A stretch of DNA of 64,000 nt. It comes from Paraburkholderia phenazinium. Lineage in GTDB: Bacteria; Pseudomonadota; Gammaproteobacteria; Burkholderiales; Burkholderiaceae. The stretch is taken from NCBI RefSeq assembly GCF_900142845.1, contig NZ_FSRU01000001.1:310001-374000 (forward strand), in the 5' to 3' direction. Shown in pieces: positions 25,730 through 34,807 of this stretch (its first letter is position 1; every line of letters starts with the position of its first letter). A program made the translations under genes and the position numbers. Under the pieces are notes generated by a model that did no database searches, was not told the DNA's origin, and saw only the letters and a program-made list of their open reading frames with translations.

Positions 25730-26641
25730 ATGACCAACGAGATTAAATTTTCCTATGCGGAGCAGGTCACCAAACCGCTCAAACGTGGCCTGATCCGTGT
25801 AGTTGAAGCGATGACGGGGCAACCCTATCTGGAACGGCTCTACAAGGCGAACCAACGCACACCGGGTAAGGACAAAAGCTTCTGGGCCGCCTGCATCCGG
25901 CAGCTTCAGCTTGACGTGAAGTATGACGAAGCGGCGCTATCCAAAGCCCCGGCCGAAGGGCCGCTGGTGGTTGTGGCGAATCATCCTTATGGCGTGCTGG
26001 ATGGCCTAACCCTGGCCTGGCTGGTCGAGAAGGTCCGGGCAGACTTCATGATTCTCGCCAGCACGGTGTTGGCTCAGGCGCCGGAGACGCACCCGTTCAT
26101 TCTGCCCGTCGACCTGTCCGATCGCCCGTCAGCGAAAAGCACGAATCTGGCAACGCGCAGGAAAGCGCTCGCGCATCTGCGCAGCGGCAAAACGCTCGTC
26201 ATTTTTCCAGCGGGACTCATCTCGACGTCGCCTGACCGATGGGGCCGCCAGGTGGCCGTGGATCCACCTTGGGGTCCGTTCGCCGCACAACTGATCCGCC
26301 GCTCGCACGCAAGCGTGCTCCCCGTTTTCTTCTGCGGGCAGAACGGCCGCGTGTTTCAGATGGTGAGCCACATCAGCCGAGCGCTGCGGTTGTCACTGAT
26401 TTTCCACGAGGTGAAGGCGCGCATCGGCACTCGTCTTGACGTTGAGATTGGCGAGGTCATCTCATACCCTGAGCTCGCGTCGATTGGCGACGATCGCGCA
26501 TTGATGCACGAGTTAAGAAAGCGCACCTACGCGCTTGCCGGCGACCGACGCGATGCGCACGTGCCGACGCTAACCATTGCGCGGCCCGCCGAATCCATTG
26601 ATACCGCACAGCACGATGTCGATGGCGAAGAGGTGGCCTAA
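25730..26641 (+). CDS. PlsC-type acyltransferase
   Basis: The 303-residue protein has the glycerolipid acyltransferase HX4D box (ANHPYGVLDG) and the phosphate-binding block FPAGLIST. These are typical of lysophospholipid or ornithine-lipid acyltransferases acting at the inner membrane. The start at MTNEIKFSYAEQ follows AAGGCAACC. A GTG seven codons earlier is in frame. Its stop overlaps the end of the convergent P450 gene by four bases. Substrate is unknown. The neighbouring P450 and hydroxylase suggest lipid modification. Confidence 0.8.
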   Translation: MTNEIKFSYAEQVTKPLKRGLIRVVEAMTGQPYLERLYKANQRTPGKDKSFWAACIRQLQLDVKYDEAALSKAPAEGPLVVVANHPYGVLDGLTLAWLVEKVRADFMILASTVLAQAPETHPFILPVDLSDRPSAKSTNLATRRKALAHLRSGKTLVIFPAGLISTSPDRWGRQVAVDPPWGPFAAQLIRRSHASVLPVFFCGQNGRVFQMVSHISRALRLSLIFHEVKARIGTRLDVEIGEVISYPELASIGDDRALMHELRKRTYALAGDRRDAHVPTLTIARPAESIDTAQHDVDGEEVA

Positions 26642-28032
26642 CGCGTCGTCACCTGCATTTTCATCCCATGGGCGGGACGCATGGTAAGACGCACCTGTGG
26701 CTCGACGAGATGGCCGGGGACCAGATCGAAACGAAAGCGGCTGAGGAGATGCCTCAGGATCAGCAGCATTTCGGTCATGGCAAAGCCCATCCCGATGCAC
26801 ACCCTTGGCCCGACCCCGAACGGCAAATAGGCATAGCGATCGATAGCATCGCGATTCGCTCCGAGAAAGCGTTCAGGATCGAACAGGTCGGCATCGCGCC
26901 ACAGCGTCCGGTGGCGATGCAACACGTAGGGTGCGACCGTGACGATCGTGCCGGCGGCGATGTGCACGCCCGCTACGGTATCGTCCTGCAAGGCCAGGCG
27001 GCTCATCATCGACACCGGCGGATAAAGCCGCATGCTCTCCTCCAGCACCGCCTGCGTGATCGCGAGCTCAGTGACGGGCGCGCCCCGGCTCACGTTTTCG
27101 TCGATTTCCGCTTCGACGCGTGCCCGCCAGTCCGCCGCTTGCGACAACGTATAGAGCGTCCAGGTCAGCGCATTGGCCGTGGTTTCGTGACCCGCGCCAA
27201 TGAAGGTCACGATGTTATCCCGTACTTCGCTTGCACTGACGGACGGGCCGTCCGAACCCTGCGCCTGCAGCAGCAGGGTCAGCATATCTTGCGGTGCCGC
27301 CTCGCCGGAGGCCAGCAAGCGGCGCCGCGCAGAGATCATGTCGTTGACGACGCGTTCTGCGAAGCCGAGCGTCGTCCGTCCGCGCAGGCGGTTGAGCCGC
27401 GGCACAAAGCTCGGCAGCCCAAGCATGTCGAACAGATCGAGCTGTCCCAGCGTATCGAAGTAGCGCGTGATGGCATGCTGGAATTCGCTGGGGTCGCGTC
27501 CCAGGCCCTGACCGAATAGCGTGTGCTCGAGAATTTCGAGCGTGAGCCGCCCCATTTCCTCCGAGAGGTCCACGATCGCGCCAGCCGGCTTTTGCATCAG
27601 ACGCTCCGCCGATTGCGCCACGACACGTTCCTTGGCTGCCGCGAAGGCCTCGACCTGCTTCGGGGAAAACAGCGGCGCGAGGATGCGGCGCTGACGCTTC
27701 CAGTTGTCGCCGTTGGAGGTCAGCAGGCCGGCGCCGACCGCGGGACGCAGGAGTCGCAACTGCAACTCGTTCTTGGGGTAATTGCGCGCGTTCTCCAGAA
27801 AGACATGCCGGATACCAACGGGATCGCTAACGAGCGCACGCCTGTCGACGATGGTCTTGCGGATCTGGATGGGAATCTCGAAGTCGGCCTCCGACCAGAC
27901 TTCCAGAACGTTTCGACGCAGGACCGCGAGAAGCTGCAGGGGGCCGGGCGGCTTGGCGCGCGGCGTTGGAACGGGGGGCCTGAAGTGGGACGACACGCTC
28001 ATCCTTCTGCGAAGAGTTGGTTCTTTAGGCAT
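26638..28032 (-). CDS. Cytochrome P450
   Basis: The 464-residue soluble bacterial P450 shows the I-helix oxygen-activation motif AGHETT, the ExxR pair (EESMR), the PERF-type meander (DPERFLG) and the heme-ligand loop FGVGPRVCIGMGFA with the axial cysteine. Length is family-typical. An in-frame ATG at residue 11 is possible. It is the downstream gene of a pair with the fatty-acid hydroxylase-type enzyme (21-base gap). No ferredoxin or reductase is adjacent, so electron partners are elsewhere. Confidence 0.92.
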   Translation of the reverse strand: MPKEPTLRRRMSVSSHFRPPVPTPRAKPPGPLQLLAVLRRNVLEVWSEADFEIPIQIRKTIVDRRALVSDPVGIRHVFLENARNYPKNELQLRLLRPAVGAGLLTSNGDNWKRQRRILAPLFSPKQVEAFAAAKERVVAQSAERLMQKPAGAIVDLSEEMGRLTLEILEHTLFGQGLGRDPSEFQHAITRYFDTLGQLDLFDMLGLPSFVPRLNRLRGRTTLGFAERVVNDMISARRRLLASGEAAPQDMLTLLLQAQGSDGPSVSASEVRDNIVTFIGAGHETTANALTWTLYTLSQAADWRARVEAEIDENVSRGAPVTELAITQAVLEESMRLYPPVSMMSRLALQDDTVAGVHIAAGTIVTVAPYVLHRHRTLWRDADLFDPERFLGANRDAIDRYAYLPFGVGPRVCIGMGFAMTEMLLILRHLLSRFRFDLVPGHLVEPQVRLTMRPAHGMKMQVTTR

Positions 28033-28053
28033 GCCATGGGATTGGCGCTCGCT

Positions 28054-29166
28054 TCAGGCGTCCGAGATGCGCTTCGAGTTTTCCAGCCATCGCCGCAAGC
28101 CGTCGATGCCATGCAGCAACCAAACCGAAAACAGCAAAACGGGAACGGGTCCGCGCAGGCCGAGATGGCCGATGAACAACGGCGGTATCGTGAAGGCCAA
28201 CGCGATCCAGCAGATCGCGCCCCAGCGGCGTCCATCCGAAATGCCGCCCAACGCGACTGTCGCGGCAAGAATACCGGTGAACAAGGTCCATCGCTCAGCC
28301 GTCATGTTGCCGATGTCGCCATTGACGTAGTAGATCAGCAGCCCGAAGAGTATCAGGCCGCCCGAAGCAATAAAACCGTCAGAGGCGATGAAGTCCTGCC
28401 GCTCTGACGAACGAGGCAAGTTGACGCCGAAATAGCGTAGAAGAGGCGCGTTGCTGGCCCAGAACGGATTGTTACTGACTTCGCCGCCCGCTACGCCATA
28501 GCGCATTTCGTTGCCCGGATGCGCCTGGTGGAAGGTGCCGAATAACCGGTCCCAGATAAGAAAGGTGCCGCCGAAATTCCGGTTGAAGTGCTGCGGATCC
28601 GCGCTGTGATGCACACGATGATGAAGCGGCGTGATCAGGAAGCGGTCCAGCATGCCCGATGTTCGAATCATCCCGCTATGGTTGTAAAACTGGACCGAAT
28701 AGTGAAATGAAGACACGGCCACATAGATTTCCAGCGGCACGCCCAGTATTGCGAGAACGCCCGTGAACGGAAAGTCCGTCAGCGACGCGTACCAGGAATT
28801 TCTGTTGCATAGCGACAGATTGAAATGTTCGCCCTGATGGTGGACCACGTGAACGGCCCACAAGAACTGCAACCGGTGATGCATCCGGTGTCGCCAGTAG
28901 AAGCAAAGGTCCCACGCGAAGAACGCGAACACCCATTTCGCCACCGGGTTCCACCCATCAAGCCAGTGCAGGCTAAGGTACTTCAGCGCAACCCCATAGG
29001 CGGCGATTTCAACGCCTCTGAACACCCACATCAGGATATGGCCGGAGTCGAGATTGAATACCACTTCCTTCCATGGAATGTCCTGTCTCTTGACGAGTTT
29101 CAGGAACAACAGCTCGCATGCCGTGAGCAACAAGCCCACGGCAAAGGGAATTGCGAACATGTTCAT
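28054..29166 (-). CDS. Sterol desaturase / fatty-acid hydroxylase superfamily protein
   Basis: This integral-membrane di-iron enzyme has about 370 residues. It carries the histidine clusters HRMHH, HVVHH and HHRVHH spaced as in the superfamily, and several hydrophobic helices including a C-terminal membrane region of about 100 residues. The layout resembles alkylglycerol monooxygenase-like members, but the substrate is not determinable. The start is taken at the ATG at 29166. A TTG nine codons upstream is possible. It is in an operon with the P450. Confidence 0.85.
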   Translation of the reverse strand: MNMFAIPFAVGLLLTACELLFLKLVKRQDIPWKEVVFNLDSGHILMWVFRGVEIAAYGVALKYLSLHWLDGWNPVAKWVFAFFAWDLCFYWRHRMHHRLQFLWAVHVVHHQGEHFNLSLCNRNSWYASLTDFPFTGVLAILGVPLEIYVAVSSFHYSVQFYNHSGMIRTSGMLDRFLITPLHHRVHHSADPQHFNRNFGGTFLIWDRLFGTFHQAHPGNEMRYGVAGGEVSNNPFWASNAPLLRYFGVNLPRSSERQDFIASDGFIASGGLILFGLLIYYVNGDIGNMTAERWTLFTGILAATVALGGISDGRRWGAICWIALAFTIPPLFIGHLGLRGPVPVLLFSVWLLHGIDGLRRWLENSKRISDA

Positions 29167-29415
29167 ATTTGAGGAAGTGAATTCCGGAGGCAAAAATCGC
29201 CGGTCAGAATAGCATACGCATCACACACGGGCCGCCCTCGGCCACCGGCAGTACCCCTTGTTCACTTTACCTTCAATTCGGACTACACTGAATTTGAGGT
29301 TTTCTTCCACTTCACCCCTGCCAGTCTTCGGTAACAGTTGCTTTTGTCGTGCTCCGCGAGCCGAAGCAAGCCGAGTCGGTTCGTGCCCAAAACCATTTGA
29401 ACGGGACGACTCATC

Positions 29416-30876
29416 ATGGCTGATACGAGCTACATGGCACGGAAATCCGTCGCCGATATCGTGGGAAGCGCCGATGCGGACGGAGGCCATTCGCTATCGA
29501 AAGCGCTCGGCGCCACCAGCATCACGGCCATGGGGATCGGCGCCATCATCGGCGCGGGCATCTTCGTCCTGACCGGCACTGCTGCAGCGCAATTCGCCGG
29601 GCCTAGCATCATCCTGTCCTTCGTGCTTGGCGGCATTGCATGTGCGTTCGTCGGTCTTTGCTACTCGGAACTGGCGGCTATGCTGCCCGTATGCGGTAGC
29701 AGTTACACCTACACCTATGCCACGCTCGGCGAGATATTCGCGTGGATCATCGGCTGGGACTTGATCCTCGAATACGCAATGGGCGCCGCGACCGTCGCGG
29801 TGGGTTGGTCCGGGTATATCGTGAGCCTGCTGCATAACGCGGGAATCACTATCCCGCCCGATCTGGCCGCCGCGCCCGGTACCATCATCAAGCTCGCCGA
29901 CGGCACGACGGCGACAGGCATCATCAATCTGCCGGCAATACTGATCATCGCGATCCTCACCACCCTGCTCGTGCTCGGTACGAAGGAATCCGCACGGCTC
30001 AACAACATCATGGTGGCGGTCAAGCTGGTCGTGGTGGTGGCTTTCATCGCGCTTGGCGTGTTTTTCATCAAGCCGGCGAACTGGCATCCGTTTATTCCGG
30101 CCAATACCGGTGAGTTCGGCAACTTCGGCATGAGCGGAATTTTGCGTGGCTCGGCGGTGGTGTTCTTCGCGTTCATCGGTTTCGATGCGGTGTCCACCGC
30201 CGCGCAGGAAGCGAAAAAGCCGCAGCGGGACATGCCGATCGGCATCCTCGGGTCGCTCGTCATCTGTACGGTGCTGTATATCCTGGTTGCCGGCGTTCTC
30301 ACGGGGCTCGTTCCTTACGGGGAACTGAATGTTCCGGATCCGATCGCCAAGGGCGTCGACGCTATCGGCCTTACCTGGTTCTCCGTACTGATCAAGATCG
30401 GCGCACTGACGGGGCTAACCACCGTGATCCTCGTGCTGCTGTACGGACAGAGCCGCATCTTCTTCACGATGTCGCAGGACGGCCTGCTGCCGCCTCTCTT
30501 CGCGCGGGTTCATCCGCGTCTGCAGACGCCTCACCTGAGCCAGATCATGATCGGCACCATCGTCGCAATCGTGGCGGCGCTCACACCGATCAGCGTGCTG
30601 GGAGAGATGGTCAGTATCGGTACGCTGTTCGCGTTCATCCTGGTGTGCGGCGCCGTGATCTATCTGCGGCGCAGCGACTCCGACGCTTCACGTCCTTTCC
30701 GGGTGCCGGGGGTTCCGATCGTGCCGGTTCTGGGCATCCTGTTTTGCCTGTTGCTGATGGCGGGACTGCCGCTCGTCACATGGGTGCGGCTCGTCGTGTG
30801 GCTGGTGATCGGGCTGATCATCTATGTGTCGTATGGCCGCAATCATTCGAAGCTGCGCTTCCCCGAACGTCAGTGA
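29416..30876 (+). CDS. Amino-acid permease, APC superfamily
   Basis: The 486-residue protein has about 12 transmembrane helices. It carries the cationic amino-acid-transporter-like core GATSITAMGIGAIIGAGIFV and the family segments FFAFIGFDAVSTAAQEAKKP and YGQSRIFFTMSQDGLLP. It catalyses amino-acid uptake or exchange at the inner membrane. The substrate is not resolved. An upstream open frame is unlikely to be coding. Confidence 0.9.
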   Translation: MADTSYMARKSVADIVGSADADGGHSLSKALGATSITAMGIGAIIGAGIFVLTGTAAAQFAGPSIILSFVLGGIACAFVGLCYSELAAMLPVCGSSYTYTYATLGEIFAWIIGWDLILEYAMGAATVAVGWSGYIVSLLHNAGITIPPDLAAAPGTIIKLADGTTATGIINLPAILIIAILTTLLVLGTKESARLNNIMVAVKLVVVVAFIALGVFFIKPANWHPFIPANTGEFGNFGMSGILRGSAVVFFAFIGFDAVSTAAQEAKKPQRDMPIGILGSLVICTVLYILVAGVLTGLVPYGELNVPDPIAKGVDAIGLTWFSVLIKIGALTGLTTVILVLLYGQSRIFFTMSQDGLLPPLFARVHPRLQTPHLSQIMIGTIVAIVAALTPISVLGEMVSIGTLFAFILVCGAVIYLRRSDSDASRPFRVPGVPIVPVLGILFCLLLMAGLPLVTWVRLVVWLVIGLIIYVSYGRNHSKLRFPERQ

Positions 30877-31034
30877 GAGACCGGTGGCGCCGCATCGGCG
30901 CTATCGCAATATTTCTCACATAGCCGTGAAAAATGCTCGTTTGGCGCACACGTTCCGTCTGCCTATGCTGGTAGACGTGAACGGTGTCGTCATGCGCGGT
31001 GTGGTTTTCGCTTCGTCGTGGCGGCTCCCAGACT

Positions 31035-31199
31035 ATGTGGAGTCTTCTCGTGGATATGCCTTTGCTTGAGATTGCGGCTGTCGTGGTTATTTTGAGTGTC
31101 GTCGGTATCGTGGTGGTCAGGGCGTTTGCCTCGTCGCGGGTTGATGGTATCGATGTTTTTATGCGGCGAGACATCGCGAATGAGCGTGACGGAAACTAG
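31035..31199 (+). CDS. Possible small membrane protein
   Basis: A 54-residue frame begins MWSLLVDMPLLEIAAVVVIL and has one clear hydrophobic helix followed by a basic/polar tail (MRRDIANERDGN). An ATG at 31056 is a second option. The hydrophobic helix followed by charged residues is a real-looking pattern, but the ribosome-binding site is weak, so this is tentative. Confidence 0.35.
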   Translation: MWSLLVDMPLLEIAAVVVILSVVGIVVVRAFASSRVDGIDVFMRRDIANERDGN

Positions 31200-31233
31200 A
31201 AGGCGTCCGGTGTCGCGCGTCAGTTGTTCGATA

Positions 31234-31357
31234 AGGTGAGAGGATTCGGGATAGTGAGGACTTCCAGGAGCTGGCATCCTTGAGGTGAGGATTTCCAGGA
31301 GTTCAACGAAGCCGGGCAATCCACAAGGTGGACGCCAAATGGTGAGGATTTCCAGGA
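31234..31357 (+). repeat. Cluster of four dispersed iteron-like sites
   Basis: AGGTGAGAGGATTCGGGA (31234-31251), TAGTGAGGACTTCCAGGA (31252-31269), AGGTGAGGATTTCCAGGA (31283-31300) and TGGTGAGGATTTCCAGGA (31340-31357) are all in plus orientation. Three are the CCAGGA variant. The first two abut. The cluster lies between the small membrane ORF and the Rieske gene. Confidence 0.85.
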
Positions 31358-31402
31358 GTCTGTTTTTAACGAGCGTTTCTTTTACCTACCGGACCCATCC
31401 TC

Positions 31403-32431
31403 TCAAAGCATGATATCGACGCGCTGGCTTTGCGCCGTGAGCGGCCCCGACGGTAGCGCCCACACTTCGTCGAGACTGGGCCTCACCAGATCGAGCTCGG
31501 TCGACACGCCCGCGTCGCGACGAAAGCGTGTCTTGTTCGCGGCTTGCGCCTCCACGACCTCCTGATCCTGCCGCGCCACCCGGCGCAGAAACGGCCACGC
31601 CAGCGTCCGCACCGCCCATTCGGGCGCCCAGCGATTTTCGACGTGCAAGGTGCCGTGCACCTGCGTTAGCGCGTCGCTGATCGGGCTGAAATGGATCGTG
31701 AAGTACAGTGCGCTGCCATCCTGGTAGCGGTATTCGAGCTGCGCCGAGCCTGCCGCGCCCGCGGTGAAATGCGCGCGTTCGAGTTCGCGCGGCGACTCGA
31801 ACAAACGGTACAACCAGCCGCCCTGTTGCGGCTGACCGCGATAGTCCACTTGCAGCACGCCCGCGGAGCGCGTGATGGTTGCGCTAACGATCTGGCGGTT
31901 GCCGTCGCCGCGCACGAGTCCGGGGTGCACGAAATGCGTGTGGAGGGGATCGAGAAAATTCTCCAGCGCGTCGACCGCGTGTGCTTTCCACGTCGTACTC
32001 CATGTAAAGCGGCGGCTTCCCGTTGGCAGTCTGCGCAGAAATTCGGGTAGATCCTGCGAACCGGCGCTGCCCAATGCCTCGGGTTTGACCCAGATAAGTC
32101 CGTCGTATTCCATCGCGCTGACCGAACCGACTCGCACCACTGGTTTGCACGCGTGTGCCGGCAGTCCGGGCAACGCCGTGCAGCGACCGTCGACGCCGAA
32201 GGTCCAGCCGTGATAGCCGCATTGCAGCCCTGCGGGCGTGACGCGTCCTGCCGAGAGCGGCGCATGCCGATGCGGGCAGCAGTCGTCGAGCGCGAGCAGT
32301 TCGCCCGACTGCAAGCGCGCGAGTACCAGCGGCCGGTCGAGCAGCGTCACGCCCAACGGCTCCGATTTCAGGCGTCGCGATTCGGCGACGACAAACCAGC
32401 TTCGATACAGCGCGGGGTTCCATGCGTTCAT
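31403..32431 (-). CDS. Rieske non-heme iron oxygenase
   Basis: The 342-residue protein has the Rieske [2Fe-2S] motif (C52-P-H54 and C71-x2-H74 in CPHRHAPL and QCGYHGW). The catalytic domain has a mononuclear-iron-type segment (VDALENFLDPLHTHFVHPG). Such enzymes hydroxylate, desaturate or demethylate a substrate using electrons from a separate reductase, which is not adjacent. It is the last gene of a five-gene operon. Its ATG overlaps the upstream stop (ATGA at 32428-32431). Confidence 0.88.
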   Translation of the reverse strand: MNAWNPALYRSWFVVAESRRLKSEPLGVTLLDRPLVLARLQSGELLALDDCCPHRHAPLSAGRVTPAGLQCGYHGWTFGVDGRCTALPGLPAHACKPVVRVGSVSAMEYDGLIWVKPEALGSAGSQDLPEFLRRLPTGSRRFTWSTTWKAHAVDALENFLDPLHTHFVHPGLVRGDGNRQIVSATITRSAGVLQVDYRGQPQQGGWLYRLFESPRELERAHFTAGAAGSAQLEYRYQDGSALYFTIHFSPISDALTQVHGTLHVENRWAPEWAVRTLAWPFLRRVARQDQEVVEAQAANKTRFRRDAGVSTELDLVRPSLDEVWALPSGPLTAQSQRVDIML

Positions 32432-33543
32432 AGCTGAAAGCGCCTCATGATCGGCACGCCGAGTTTTGTCGTCAGCATTTGCAAGCCGCGTAGCGTGCGG
32501 CGCGTCGCCATGGGCAAGTGGCGGCTGAGAACTGCACTGTATTCGATGGCGGGCTCGCCGCCTCTGAGTCGTTTGAAGTGCGCCGCGCCGGCGCTCAGAT
32601 TGAGCACGGCGTCGCGTTCGAGCGTGGTCTTGAGCACATGTGCCATCAGCAGACGGTACAAGCCGGCCGATGCCGGCCAGCTCGTGTCGTAGCCGACGAT
32701 CGGCGCGCTCAGCAACGATCCCTGTCCAAACATCCCGACCACCGCGCGCAGTTCCCCGCTGTCGTCCCTGAACCCAGCGAACTCCAGCAGTCCCGCGCGA
32801 TGCCACGCTTTCAGAAATGCCGCCGTATAGCTCGGATTGAGTCGCGAATACTTGTCGAGGTAAAGCTGCGCGTAGAGCGCTTCGCTGCGCACAAAGTCCG
32901 CATCCGTGAACGCGTCGTGGAAGACCGGCGTCAACGGCGTGGTGCGTAACAGATGCAGGTCGCGATGCAGGTTCTGATGCTTCATGGCGCCTTGCTTCAT
33001 GTCGCGAAAGAGATAGACCTGCCGCGTGGGGATCAGGTCGAAGCCGGCCGTCATCAGCGCCTGCAGCCAGTCCGCGTGCTGGACGGCATTGAGCGAACGG
33101 AACCAGAGCGCGTGACGCGGCCAGCGCGCCTCGCACGATGCGGCGAGCGCGGCGAAATCGATGCCCTCGGTTGCGGGGTACAGGTTCGTGCTGAGCAACC
33201 AGTTGTTCAACGACACCGCGCTGTCCAGTTTGGCCCGGCGTAGCCACCGGTCGGCCACGCCTATTACGCCGCCCAGCGGTGCCGCAAGTAAGCGTGGCGC
33301 GACGCGCCGGGTCTCTTCGAGCGCGTAGCCGCTGTAGGTCGTCAACGGTGAGCAGACCCAGGCGTTTCCCGGCGTGACGCCGTTGACGGTAACGGGCAAC
33401 GTCAGGCCGCCGGCGTCGAAGGTTTCCACGCGGGCGTCGATGTTCGAAACGAAGCCGCGCGTCGCCACCCCCGCATGCAGCGTGGCGAAGGCCGCGGCCT
33501 TGTCGGCGAAACAGGCGTGCGGCACGTACAGGCAGGTGCTCAT
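32428..33543 (-). CDS. FemAB/GNAT-like putative N-acyltransferase
   Basis: The 371-residue protein has a C-terminal half that resembles the BioF2/FemAB-like GNAT fold (VVGMFGQGSLLSAPIVGYDT, then LNLSAGAAHFKRLRGGEPAI). It is not closely matched to a family I can name. It is translationally coupled on both sides (ATGA overlaps at 33540-33543 and 32428-32431). In this operon it could acylate an amine, but this is inference. Confidence 0.6.
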   Translation of the reverse strand: MSTCLYVPHACFADKAAAFATLHAGVATRGFVSNIDARVETFDAGGLTLPVTVNGVTPGNAWVCSPLTTYSGYALEETRRVAPRLLAAPLGGVIGVADRWLRRAKLDSAVSLNNWLLSTNLYPATEGIDFAALAASCEARWPRHALWFRSLNAVQHADWLQALMTAGFDLIPTRQVYLFRDMKQGAMKHQNLHRDLHLLRTTPLTPVFHDAFTDADFVRSEALYAQLYLDKYSRLNPSYTAAFLKAWHRAGLLEFAGFRDDSGELRAVVGMFGQGSLLSAPIVGYDTSWPASAGLYRLLMAHVLKTTLERDAVLNLSAGAAHFKRLRGGEPAIEYSAVLSRHLPMATRRTLRGLQMLTTKLGVPIMRRFQL

Positions 33544-34736
33544 GCTTCGGGCAGCTCCTGGCCGTCCCACTCGATATCCTGCGTTGCCGCTTCGCGCATA
33601 TTGCAGCGCTGTGCCAGCGCGAGCCGTGCATACGACGCCAGATCGCGGATCGCGCCGGCAAGCGGACCGCGGTCGTGAGGCGTGCCGATCACATCGGAGG
33701 CGCGGCGATAGTCGTGCGCCCAGCGACGCAGTTCGCCGCGCCTGAGCGCATCGATCAGCCCCGCGCTCAGCATCACCGCGCTGATCATGCGCGGCGCGGT
33801 CGAGGACGGCTCGATGGGTGTCGTTTGCGTACCGCCGGGCGTGCCGCTGAGGGCGCGGCCAAGTGTGCCGTTGAGTGCATCGGGCAGCGGATCGTCAGGC
33901 GTGAAGAGATGGCAGCCGCTGGTCGCACGCGGATTGCATTCGAGCACGCTCACACGTCCATCTGCGTGCTGGATCCAGTCGAACGACAACTGGCCGGTAA
34001 ACTCGAGCTTGCGCGAGAAGTGTTCGACAAAGCGGCGAATCGCTTCGATACGTACGCCTTCGAAATAGAAGCTCGAACTGGTCGACATTCTCCAACCGGG
34101 CCGATAGACGCTATGCGCCACCAGCCGGCCGCGATCCGCCACGCTGTACGAACAGAATTCGCGGCCCTCGGCGAACGCCTGCACCACCCAGTGACCCAAC
34201 GGCGCGAGAGGTGGCGCTGCAGCGGGAATGCCGTGAGGATAAATCCGCACGTGGACACCGAAGCGCGAGTACTCCGGTTTCAGCACAACCGGTCGTGTGC
34301 CGGCCCAATCGCGGGCCTCGTCGAGAGATGCGACGCGTGCCGAGTCCGGCACTTCGACGCCGCAGTCCTGAGCGAGAGAAAGAAAACGCCACTTGCTGTG
34401 GACGTCGCGCATTTTATTGAAGTCGTCGGCGACCACGCGCACATGGGCTGGCAGCCGGTCCCGATAGCGCGAGACGAAAAACACTTCCTCGCAAGTGGGC
34501 ACGATCAGGTCAATGCCATGCGTCAATGACGCGCGCCGCAAGTCGTCCACGAAACGCGCCGGCGTGTGACGCGGCGACGCAACCCGCAGCGTTTCACTCA
34601 CCGCGCGCGAAGCGCCGCTGATCTGGCAGGGAATGCTGTCGGCCACCCACACTTTCCAGCCCTGATGCGCAAAGCGGCGCGCATGATCGAGCGCCGCGGG
34701 CGCACGTCCACCGAGGATCAGGACGTTACGCGCCAT
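33540..34736 (-). CDS. ATP-grasp ligase
   Basis: The 398-residue protein has an N-terminal Rossmann-like pre-grasp domain (RNVLILGGRAPAALDHARRF), a nucleotide-binding region with VVLKPEYSRFG, and the metal-binding end VSVLECNPRATSGCHLF. It joins a carboxylate, as acyl phosphate, to an amine or thiol. The start at MARNVLIL is preferred. The annotated-length frame extends eight codons upstream. It lies 71 bases after the ketosynthase and overlaps the acyltransferase. Confidence 0.82.
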   Translation of the reverse strand: MARNVLILGGRAPAALDHARRFAHQGWKVWVADSIPCQISGASRAVSETLRVASPRHTPARFVDDLRRASLTHGIDLIVPTCEEVFFVSRYRDRLPAHVRVVADDFNKMRDVHSKWRFLSLAQDCGVEVPDSARVASLDEARDWAGTRPVVLKPEYSRFGVHVRIYPHGIPAAAPPLAPLGHWVVQAFAEGREFCSYSVADRGRLVAHSVYRPGWRMSTSSSFYFEGVRIEAIRRFVEHFSRKLEFTGQLSFDWIQHADGRVSVLECNPRATSGCHLFTPDDPLPDALNGTLGRALSGTPGGTQTTPIEPSSTAPRMISAVMLSAGLIDALRRGELRRWAHDYRRASDVIGTPHDRGPLAGAIRDLASYARLALAQRCNMREAATQDIEWDGQELPEA

Positions 34737-34807
34737 GCTGCCGCCTCGCGACCGTGCCATGCCGCAAGCGGAGAGAGCGGGCCGAGCCGTCAGCGAGCTT
34801 GCGCATG

